Shown here one piece after another: positions 57,156 to 64,000 of a stretch of 64,000 nt of DNA. A program made the translations under genes and the position numbers. Position 1 is the first letter of the stretch; every line of letters begins with the position of its first letter. The DNA comes from Allopusillimonas ginsengisoli. GTDB taxonomy: Bacteria > Pseudomonadota > Gammaproteobacteria > Burkholderiales > Burkholderiaceae_B. The stretch covers positions 558,001 through 622,000 of the forward strand of contig RAPG01000001.1 of assembly GCA_005239165.1 (NCBI GenBank), read 5' to 3'. The notes under the pieces were generated by a model. The model searched no databases. It was not told the origin of the DNA and was given only the letters and a program-made list of their open reading frames with translations.

Positions 57156-58220
57156 TTAGTGCGGAAATGGCCAGAGCCGCAGCTTTTCTTTTCCTATGCT
57201 CCAGAGTCGGGCGAGGCCGTGCGGTTCAACAATAAGGAAGAACACAATCAATGCACCGAACACCATGTGTTCAATATGCGAAGCAGTGTCTATTCCCAGG
57301 TTAAGACCGAACATATGCGGAACGTTTGTGAGAAACACAGGCAGCAGCACCATAAAAGCCGCTCCGAAGAAGCTGCCAACAATGGATCCCAGCCCGCCGA
57401 TAATGACAATGAACAATAACTGCAGCGAACGTGTCAGATCAAACGCCAGCGGCTCCCATGAACCCAGGTGAACGAATGCCCACAAAGCCCCCGCCACACC
57501 GATAATGAACGAACTTACGGCGAACGCGGTCAGCTTGGCATACATGGGGCGTATGCCGATAACAGAAGCGGCCACGTCCATGTCGCGAATGGCCATCCAC
57601 TGCCGTCCGATGGCGCCGCGCACCAGGTTCTTGGCCAGAAGTGCAAACACGACAACAAAGATCAGCACAAACATATATCGCTGTACGGGCGTCTGCACGG
57701 GCAACCCGAACGCATACAGCGCGGGAACCGACACGTTGCCTGACGAGGAATAGTTGGTGAAATAAGGAATGCGCAGAAACGCCCAGTCCATGAAAAACTG
57801 GGCCGCCAGTGTGGTCACGGCCAGGTACAGACCACGGATGCGCAGACTGGGTACGCCGAACACGACGCCAGCCAGGGTGGCAAACACACCACCAAGCAGT
57901 ATCTGCAGCACCAGCGGCATAGCCGGAATGCGTACGCCGAAGTTCCATGCTGCATACGCGCCCACGGCCATGAAGGCGCCCGACCCGATAGAGATCTGGC
58001 CGCAATACCCCACAAGAATATTCAGACCTATCGCTGCCAGCGACAGTATCAGAAAGGGAATAAGTATGGCCTGCAAGAAATAACTGGACGCAAGCAGTGG
58101 CGTTGCTATAAATGCCAGCGCCAGCACCAGCAGCATGAACACCCTGTCCTGACGGATAGGGAAGATCTGCTGATCAGCCCGGTATGTACTCTTGAATTGG
58201 CCGTTTTCACGATAAAACAT
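57156..58220 (-). CDS. livM: Branched-chain-type ABC transporter permease LivM
   Basis: The 354-residue membrane protein has about nine hydrophobic segments. LVGYCGQISIGSGAFMAVGAYAAW is the LivM signature, and the EAA-like loop MAIRDMDVAASVIGIRPMYAKLTAFAVSSF is present. It forms the channel with LivH. The start has AGGAAT seven bases upstream. Confidence 0.9.
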   Translation of the reverse strand: MFYRENGQFKSTYRADQQIFPIRQDRVFMLLVLALAFIATPLLASSYFLQAILIPFLILSLAAIGLNILVGYCGQISIGSGAFMAVGAYAAWNFGVRIPAMPLVLQILLGGVFATLAGVVFGVPSLRIRGLYLAVTTLAAQFFMDWAFLRIPYFTNYSSSGNVSVPALYAFGLPVQTPVQRYMFVLIFVVVFALLAKNLVRGAIGRQWMAIRDMDVAASVIGIRPMYAKLTAFAVSSFIIGVAGALWAFVHLGSWEPLAFDLTRSLQLLFIVIIGGLGSIVGSFFGAAFMVLLPVFLTNVPHMFGLNLGIDTASHIEHMVFGALIVFFLIVEPHGLARLWSIGKEKLRLWPFPH

Positions 58221-58243
58221 AGTCTATTCCTGATCTTATGTCG

Positions 58244-59173
58244 TTAGACGCGGTCAATGATTTTTTCGCCAAACAAACCCTGGGGCCGGAACAGCAGGAA
58301 CACCAGGGCCAGCATATAAGCGAACCAGATCTCGATACCGCCGCCAACGAACGGTCCAAGATAGACCTCCGACAGTTTCTCGCCCACACCAATAATCAAG
58401 CCACCAACAATCGCGCCAGGCACCGAGGTCAACCCGCCTAAAATCACCACTGGCAGGGCGCGCAATGCGGCTGTCGACAACGTAAACTGCACCCCAAACT
58501 TAGAGCCCCAGATAATGCCGGCCACCAGCGCCACCAACCCGGCCACAGTCCAGACAACCACCCAGATCCGATTAAGCGGAATACCTATTGATTGCGCCGC
58601 CTGGTGATCGTCGGCGACGGCACGCAATGCCCGCCCGGTAGATGTGTACTGGAAGAAGAAGGCCAGCGCCACCACGAGCAAAGCTGAAACTCCCGCTGCG
58701 GTCAGATCTTCGAGGCTGATAAGAATGCCGCCTTCGAACATGGACTCCAGAATGAATGCAGGGTCTTTAGGCATGCCGACATCAATGGTGTAGACGCTGC
58801 TGCCAAAAATGAGCTGACCCATGCCATCGAGAAAATAGCTGATGCCTATGGTGGCCATGAGCAAAGTGGTGGGTTCCTGGTTGACCAGAAAACGCAGCAC
58901 CCAACGCTCAATGACGACGGCAATCAGCCACATGAACAGACCGCTGACTACAAACGCCAATATATTGCCCAGCAGCCCTTCCTCTATGCCCAGCCAGACG
59001 GGAATCCAGACCGAAAATCGCGCCATGCACAGTGCGGCAATGAGCACCATGGCGCCCTGCGCGAAGTTAAATACGCCTGACGCCTTGAAAATGAGTACAA
59101 AACCCAGCGCCACCAGCGAATAAAGCATGCCTGACATCAGGCCGCCAAACAGGGTTTCCAGAAAAAAAGCCAT
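58244..59173 (-). CDS. livH: Branched-chain-type ABC transporter permease LivH
   Basis: The 309-residue membrane protein has LFGGLMSGMLYSLVALGFVLIFKASGVFNFAQGAM, the LivH signature, and the cytoplasmic loop RALRAVADDHQAAQSIGIPLNRIWVVVW. GGLTSVPGAIVGGLIIGVGE follows. It is 15 bp after livG. Confidence 0.9.
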   Translation of the reverse strand: MAFFLETLFGGLMSGMLYSLVALGFVLIFKASGVFNFAQGAMVLIAALCMARFSVWIPVWLGIEEGLLGNILAFVVSGLFMWLIAVVIERWVLRFLVNQEPTTLLMATIGISYFLDGMGQLIFGSSVYTIDVGMPKDPAFILESMFEGGILISLEDLTAAGVSALLVVALAFFFQYTSTGRALRAVADDHQAAQSIGIPLNRIWVVVWTVAGLVALVAGIIWGSKFGVQFTLSTAALRALPVVILGGLTSVPGAIVGGLIIGVGEKLSEVYLGPFVGGGIEIWFAYMLALVFLLFRPQGLFGEKIIDRV

Positions 59174-59188
59174 GTTCTTTTTCCTTGT

Positions 59189-59986
59189 TTAGTGGCCGGC
59201 GCCCAAATAGGCGCGAATGACGTCCGGGTTCTGACGAACCTGGTCGGGTATGCCGTCGCCGATTTTTTTGCCGTAATCGAGCACCACGACGCGATCGGAG
59301 ATGTCCATAACCACGCCCATATCGTGCTCGATCAGCACAATGGTGGTGCCATATTCATCGTTTACATCCAGGATGAAGCGGCTCATGTCCTGCTTTTCTT
59401 CAATGTTCATGCCTGCCATGGGCTCATCCAGAAGCAGAATGCGTGGCTCCATGGCCAGCGCCCGCCCCAGGTCGACCCGTTTCTGCAACCCATAGGGCAG
59501 CCGCCCTACGGGTGTCTTGCGAAAGGCCTGGATCTCGAGAAAATCAATAATGTTTTCTACGAACTCACGATTTCTGATTTCTTCTCGTTCCGCCGAACCC
59601 AGCCTGAAAGCCTGCGCCAGCACGCCGCTCTTCATGTGAAGGTTGCGGCCGGTCATAATGTTGTCCAGCACACTCATGCCTTTGAACAGCGCCAGATTCT
59701 GAAACGTACGGGCTATACCCATTTCTGCAGCGCGGCGCGAATTCATCTTCGCAAAACTCGCACCATCAAGCGTGATCTCGCCCTGCTGAGGGGTATATAC
59801 CCCATTGATCACGTTAAGCATGGAGCTTTTCCCCGCGCCGTTCGGGCCGATAATCGCGCGGATTTCATGCTCTCTTACGTCGAACGAAATCTCGGTCAAC
59901 GCCTTGACACCACCAAACGCCAGCGAAATATTGTTCAGATTGAGGATCACATCCCCGATTCGTTGGTCTCGTACGTCTTGACTCAT
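59189..59986 (-). CDS. livG: Branched-chain-type ABC transporter ATP-binding protein LivG
   Basis: The 265-residue protein has Walker A GPNGAGKSS, MGIARTFQNLALFKGMSVLDN, signature GRLPYGLQKRVDLGRALA, Walker B ILLLDEPMAGMN and the switch LIEHDMGVVM. The signature reads LPYGLQKR rather than LSGGQ, common in this ligand subgroup. The ATG overlaps the stop of the upstream ligase (TAATG). Confidence 0.91.
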   Translation of the reverse strand: MSQDVRDQRIGDVILNLNNISLAFGGVKALTEISFDVREHEIRAIIGPNGAGKSSMLNVINGVYTPQQGEITLDGASFAKMNSRRAAEMGIARTFQNLALFKGMSVLDNIMTGRNLHMKSGVLAQAFRLGSAEREEIRNREFVENIIDFLEIQAFRKTPVGRLPYGLQKRVDLGRALAMEPRILLLDEPMAGMNIEEKQDMSRFILDVNDEYGTTIVLIEHDMGVVMDISDRVVVLDYGKKIGDGIPDQVRQNPDVIRAYLGAGH

Positions 59987-62031
59987 TACGCAGCCTTCCT
60001 GGTGGCGTCGTGCGCGGGCACTATGGTTGCGGACATGATTTTCAGGTCTGCCGAAATACGGCCAGTTCTGCCATCTTCGAATTTCACTTCAGTTTCAATG
60101 AACTGGTTTTCTTTGCCTTCAAACAACGCATCAACCAGCACACCATACTTCTGGGCGATAAAGCCGCGACGCACTTTGCGCGTGCGTGTCAGTTCGTCAT
60201 CATCAGGGTCCAGCTCTTTGTGCAAAATCAGAAAACGCGCAACCTGCGAACCCGACAACATGGGGTCTTGCGCCAGATCGGCATTAACCTGATCAACACA
60301 GTCACGAATGAGCGCATACACCTCGGGCTTTGTGGCAAGGTCGGTATAGCCCGCGTAAGGCAACCCTCGACGCTCTGCCCAGTTACCCACTGCCTCCAGG
60401 TCGATATTAATAAAGGCGCACACCTCAGGCATGCCATTGCCAAAAGCCACCACCTCTTTGATATGCTGAAAAAACTTGAGCTTGTTTTCGATGTATTTGG
60501 GCGCGAACAGGCTGCCATCGGCAAGTTTGCCAACGTCTTTGGCCCGGTCAATAATCTTAAGCTGTCCATCTTCATCGAGATAACCCGCGTCGCCGGTGTG
60601 ATACCAGCCATCTTCGGTATACGACTCGGCGGTCGCCTCGGGGTTTTGGTAGTAGCCTGAAAACAGACCAGGGCTTTTGACCTGGATTTCACCATTTTCA
60701 GCGACACGAATCTCTACACCCCGAACCGGTGGCCCGACGGTATCAGAGCGCACCTGGCCATTTTCCTGAACGCATACAAACACCGAGGTTTCTGTAGAAC
60801 CATACAGCTGCTTCAGGTTAACGCCGATAGAACGGTAAAACACAAACAGGTCGGGCCCAATGGCCTCGCCGGCGGTATACGCAACACGCACGCGACTCAT
60901 GCCCAGGGCATTGCGCAGCGGTCCGTACACCATCAAATTACCTATGCCATAAAGAAGGCGGTCCCACAGGCCAATGCCCGGGTCTTTATCGAGGATGCGT
61001 ACACCTACACGTTGCGCCAGACCCATAAACACTTGAAACATCTTGCGCTTGATGGCGCTGGCGTCTTCCATGCGGATCATTACATGGGTGAGCAGCTCCT
61101 CCAGCACTCTGGGTGGCGCAAAATAATACGTCGGGCCGATATCGTGCATATCGATGGCTACGGTTTCAGGCGATTCTGGATGGTTGACCGTAAAGCCTGA
61201 CACCAGAAACTGCGTATACGAGAACATGTTCTGGCCTATCCAGGCCGGTGGCAGATAGGCCAGCACGTCCTCCTGGTCAGTCAGGCCTTCGAGATCCTGG
61301 ATGGCCTCGGCGCGATCTATCAGCGCATGGTGCGACAACACCACCCCCTTGGGCTTGCCGGTCGTGCCCGAGGTATAAAACATGGCCGCCGTATCGCCGG
61401 GATCTATGGCCGCGATTGCCGCATCAACGTAATCGGGATGTGCCGCCGCAAACTCCTGGCCCATTTCAATCAGGCCCTCGAAGGAGAACAGTCTTTCCTT
61501 GTCGTAATGACGCAGTCCGCGCGGATCGTCGTAGACGATATATGCCAGCGAAGGGCACAGCTCTGCGACTTCCAGCATTTTGTCGACCTGCTCCTGGTCT
61601 TCGACCACGGTCACACGGACGTCAGCATCCTGCAAAACGTAAAGCATTTCCTGAGCCACGGCATCCTGATACAGTGGCACCGGTATAGCACCAAGGCATT
61701 GGGCCGCCATCATCGACAAGTACAAACGCGGGCGATTCTCACCTACAATAGCCACGTGCTGGCCGGGCTTGACGTCCAGGGCCGCAAGGCCGTTGGCAAG
61801 CGCGCGCACTTGCTGTGCCAGATCGGCCCAGGTCATGGTTTGCCAGATTCCAAGGTCTTTTTCACGCATGGCTGGGCGACTGCCCCGCACTCGTGCATGA
61901 TGCATCACCAGCGCCGGAAATGTCTGCGGCCTGACTTGTGTATCTTGCGTAGGCAGAGTCTGCGGCACGGTGTCTCCTCCAGCCAGTAGTCCGCCCCCTT
62001 GAGGGGCTGTGGTTTTCGTTTGCCGGGCCAT
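59986..62031 (-). CDS. Long-chain-type acyl-CoA synthetase (AMP-forming)
   Basis: The 681-residue enzyme has the P-loop AAMFYTSGTTGKPKGVVLSH, LKQLYGSTETSVFVCVQENG, the ATP motif WYHTGDAGYLDEDGQLKIIDR and KLADGSLFAPKYIENKLKFF. The AMP-binding domain is of the FadD/ACSBG long type with the N-terminal QTFPALVMHHARVRGSRPAMREK. It is the first gene of the operon that goes on with livG, livH, livM, a binding protein, livF and a PaaK-like ligase. The operon probably imports and activates an organic acid, but the substrate is unknown. Confidence 0.9.
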   Translation of the reverse strand: MARQTKTTAPQGGGLLAGGDTVPQTLPTQDTQVRPQTFPALVMHHARVRGSRPAMREKDLGIWQTMTWADLAQQVRALANGLAALDVKPGQHVAIVGENRPRLYLSMMAAQCLGAIPVPLYQDAVAQEMLYVLQDADVRVTVVEDQEQVDKMLEVAELCPSLAYIVYDDPRGLRHYDKERLFSFEGLIEMGQEFAAAHPDYVDAAIAAIDPGDTAAMFYTSGTTGKPKGVVLSHHALIDRAEAIQDLEGLTDQEDVLAYLPPAWIGQNMFSYTQFLVSGFTVNHPESPETVAIDMHDIGPTYYFAPPRVLEELLTHVMIRMEDASAIKRKMFQVFMGLAQRVGVRILDKDPGIGLWDRLLYGIGNLMVYGPLRNALGMSRVRVAYTAGEAIGPDLFVFYRSIGVNLKQLYGSTETSVFVCVQENGQVRSDTVGPPVRGVEIRVAENGEIQVKSPGLFSGYYQNPEATAESYTEDGWYHTGDAGYLDEDGQLKIIDRAKDVGKLADGSLFAPKYIENKLKFFQHIKEVVAFGNGMPEVCAFINIDLEAVGNWAERRGLPYAGYTDLATKPEVYALIRDCVDQVNADLAQDPMLSGSQVARFLILHKELDPDDDELTRTRKVRRGFIAQKYGVLVDALFEGKENQFIETEVKFEDGRTGRISADLKIMSATIVPAHDATRKAA

Positions 62032-62119
62032 TATTGCCCCGCTGCATGTAAGTTATCGGGTTGTCGCGTCTTTAACTGTCCTTAACATGACATTCGCGCT
62101 TTTTCGAGGGTAAATCCCC

Positions 62120-62794
62120 ATGCTTCTGAAAGACTGTCTGCCTGACAACGCAGCCTGGTTCTGTTTGCTCGATACAAGTCAGCAAGACCGGGTGCTAAGC
62201 GACGTCACCGTGACACGTTACCCCGCCGGGGCAATCATTGAACGCAAGGGCGGAAAAGCCTACGCGTGGATGGGCGTGCTCAGCGGCCTGGTCAAAGTAT
62301 CGGTGGGCAGCCGGGAAGGCAAGATGGCATCGCTGACAGGGGTGCCGCCAGGCGGGTGGATAGGCGAAGGCTCGTTGCTAAAGTCGGAAGAGCGCAAATA
62401 CGATGTGGTTGCATTGCGTGACTGCGCCATCGCGCGCCTTCCGGTCGTTACGTTCAATTGGCTGCTCGACAACAGTATTCCATTTAACCGCTATCTGCTG
62501 CATCAGCTTAACGAACGCGTAGGCCAGTTTATTGGTAAAGCTGAATACGACCGACTGCTAGAAGCCGATGCACGCGTGGCACGCTGTCTGGCAGAGCTGT
62601 TCAACCCGCTGCTTTATCCCGGCAAAAACATGCGGCTCGACATTACCCAGGAAGAAATCGGCTACCTTGCACGCACATCGCGCCAGCGCACCAACCGTGC
62701 GCTGCGTACGCTTGAAGACGCCATGCTGGTCAAGGTTGAGTATGGGGCCGTCCATGTACTGAATCTTGAAGGGCTGAAGGAATACGGCCTTTAA
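62120..62794 (+). CDS. Crp/Fnr family transcriptional regulator
   Basis: The 224-residue protein has a cyclic-nucleotide-binding-like domain ([31 protein letters not shown]) followed by the Crp-type helix-turn-helix ([34 protein letters not shown]). The FNR Fe-S cysteines are not evident. It lies 88 bp from the divergent ligase-liv operon and may regulate it. The ligand is not predictable. Confidence 0.88.
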   Translation: MLLKDCLPDNAAWFCLLDTSQQDRVLSDVTVTRYPAGAIIERKGGKAYAWMGVLSGLVKVSVGSREGKMASLTGVPPGGWIGEGSLLKSEERKYDVVALRDCAIARLPVVTFNWLLDNSIPFNRYLLHQLNERVGQFIGKAEYDRLLEADARVARCLAELFNPLLYPGKNMRLDITQEEIGYLARTSRQRTNRALRTLEDAMLVKVEYGAVHVLNLEGLKEYGL

Positions 62795-62978
62795 TGGCCT
62801 GCATGCCGCCTGCTTTCTGACAGGTACGCACGCCGGGGATGCGACCCTAATATTATGGCTATCAGAAAACAGGGGACGCAGTAGTGCAGCTTGTCCTAAA
62901 ATAGCCCTAAGCTCTGGCAGGTCGCAAGCTGGCCACACAGCATTTTTTTCTATCTCCAACATCGCGCAAGGTCAATTC

Positions 62979-64000
62979 ATGACAGAACATCCGACGCACG
63001 CCCTCCCTTCTTATCTGAACTCAGAATCCCTGGGGCCCTGGGGCAGCTACCTCGAGCAGGTTGAACGTGTAACCCCCTATCTCGGCAAGCTGTCTAGATG
63101 GGTCGAAACCCTGAAAAGGCCGAAGCGCTCGCTGATCGTAGACATCCCCGTAGAACTCGACAACGGCACCATCGCCCATTTTGAGGGCTACCGGGTGCAG
63201 CACAATACGTCGCGAGGGCCTGGCAAAGGTGGTGTCCGGTTCCATCAAGAAGTCACGCTGTCCGAAGTCATGGCGCTGGCAGCATGGATGTCGGTAAAAT
63301 GCGCCGCCGTCAGCCTGCCTTTCGGTGGCGCCAAAGGCGGCATACGCATAGACCCGCGCAACTATTCGCGCGGCGAACTTGAACGCATTACGCGCCGCTA
63401 CACCAGCGAAATCGGCTCCATCATAGGGCCCAACAAAGACATCCCCGCCCCCGACGTCAATACCAATGCCCAAACCATGGCCTGGATGATGGACACTTAC
63501 TCCATGAATGAAGGTGGCACCACCACGGGTGTGGTTACCGGAAAACCGGTATCACTGGGTGGCAGCCTGGGCCGCGTTGAGGCAACGGGGCGCGGTGTCT
63601 ATGTGGTGGGCTGCGAAGCCGCCCACGATGCAGGCATCGCCATAGAAGGCGCTCGCATTGTAATTCAGGGCTTTGGCAACGTAGGCGGCACAGCCGCGCG
63701 GCTGTTTTATGACGCAGGCGCTAAAGTGATCGCTATCCAGGACCACACAGGAGCCTTGCATAATGCCAATGGTCTTGATGTTCTGGCCCTGACCAAGCAT
63801 GCAGAAGAAACCGGCGGTATCGCGGGCGCGCCTGATGCCGAGCAAATCAGCCCCGCTGACTTCTGGGCACTCGAAACTGAACTGCTGATCCCAGCGGCAC
63901 TTGAAAGCCAGATCAACCTCGACAACGCCAACACTGTCCGGGCCAAAATCGTTGTTGAAGGTGCCAACGGTCCCACCACCCCTGATGCCGACGACATTCT
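62979..64000 (+). CDS. gdhA: Glutamate dehydrogenase (partial, 3' end outside window)
   Basis: The plus-strand frame opens with ATG at 62979 ([27 protein letters not shown]) and is open to the window end, 340 residues. Signature blocks are the glutamate site [21 protein letters not shown], the catalytic Lys region [36 protein letters not shown] and the dinucleotide site [20 protein letters not shown]. It belongs to the Glu/Leu/Phe/Val dehydrogenase superfamily. Catabolic or anabolic direction and cofactor are not certain. The short AT-rich leader at 62.8-62.98 kb is its probable promoter region. Confidence 0.93.
   Translation, partial: MTEHPTHALPSYLNSESLGPWGSYLEQVERVTPYLGKLSRWVETLKRPKRSLIVDIPVELDNGTIAHFEGYRVQHNTSRGPGKGGVRFHQEVTLSEVMALAAWMSVKCAAVSLPFGGAKGGIRIDPRNYSRGELERITRRYTSEIGSIIGPNKDIPAPDVNTNAQTMAWMMDTYSMNEGGTTTGVVTGKPVSLGGSLGRVEATGRGVYVVGCEAAHDAGIAIEGARIVIQGFGNVGGTAARLFYDAGAKVIAIQDHTGALHNANGLDVLALTKHAEETGGIAGAPDAEQISPADFWALETELLIPAALESQINLDNANTVRAKIVVEGANGPTTPDADDI

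Noticed and set aside
59192..60292. Long open frame on the plus strand across livG
   Set aside because: It runs antisense to a clear ABC ATPase and the end of a ligase, has no family motif, and starts in another gene. High GC makes such shadow frames common.

Overview
The window is a stretch of a fairly GC-rich betaproteobacterial chromosome. Gene content and order (ubiE / Tim44-like / ubiJ; kdsD-kdsC-lptCAB-hpf-ptsN-hprK-rapZ; rsmI-yraN-diaA-dolP; def-fmt-rsmB-DUF4390-ntrYX; many Bug/TctC binding proteins; a 1312-residue DUF3683 oxidoreductase) point to Burkholderiales, most likely Alcaligenaceae, related to Bordetella. No rRNA, tRNA, CRISPR array, prophage or transposase was seen. Most of the window is core metabolism and envelope biology.

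Layout. 1-2.9 kb (minus): ubiquinone genes ubiJ (partial) and ubiE around a Tim44-like membrane protein. 3.0-5.1 kb: phoB-phoR, ending in a degenerate 43-bp tandem repeat. 5.4-8.8 kb: pxpB-pxpC converging on ilvA. 8.9-13.5 kb: a YqaA-type membrane protein and the giant FAD/Fe-S oxidoreductase. 13.7-14.3 kb: apt. 14.5-22.8 kb: Kdo synthesis and LPS export (kdsD, kdsC, lptC, lptA, lptB), hpf, the ptsN-hprK-rapZ regulatory group and the lytic transglycosylase rlpA. 22.9-27.9 kb: rsmI divergent from yraN-diaA-dolP-thioredoxin-like-argB-HAD phosphatase. 27.9-32.5 kb (minus): gpmA-envC-ctpA-moeB. 32.6-35.0 kb: rhodanese-grxC-secB-gpsA. 35.0-39.9 kb: an accessory-looking cassette of a flavoprotein and two AhpD-like proteins flanked by two Bug solute-binding proteins. 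40.1-42.5 kb: trmL, comF and a BioC-like methyltransferase. 42.7-49.5 kb (minus): def-fmt-rsmB-DUF4390-ntrY-ntrX. 49.6-52.3 kb: dprA, HMG-CoA lyase and a small membrane protein. 52.4-62.0 kb (minus): an orphan polar amino-acid binding protein, then a branched-chain/aromatic-type ABC transporter (livG, H, M, binding protein, livF) bracketed by two acyl-CoA ligases, with a divergent Crp/Fnr regulator. The window ends inside a glutamate dehydrogenase gene.

Two cross-cutting observations stand out. First, five conserved genes (ubiE, kdsD, yraN, argB, ntrY) each appear broken by one missing base, in most cases in a short homopolymer. This looks more like a base-level sequence error than gene decay, and it should temper any claim of pseudogenes here. 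Second, rpoN is not in its frequent place between lptB and hpf, and the NtrX-like regulator has receiver and Fis-type DNA-binding parts but no AAA+ sigma-54 domain. Both fit a lineage without sigma-54.

I did not find a convincing new defence or mobile system. The best candidate for an uncharacterised module is the flavoprotein / paired CMD-protein / Bug cassette at 35.0-39.9 kb. Short gene-end repeat families and several hairpins at unusual places are the other items worth checking.
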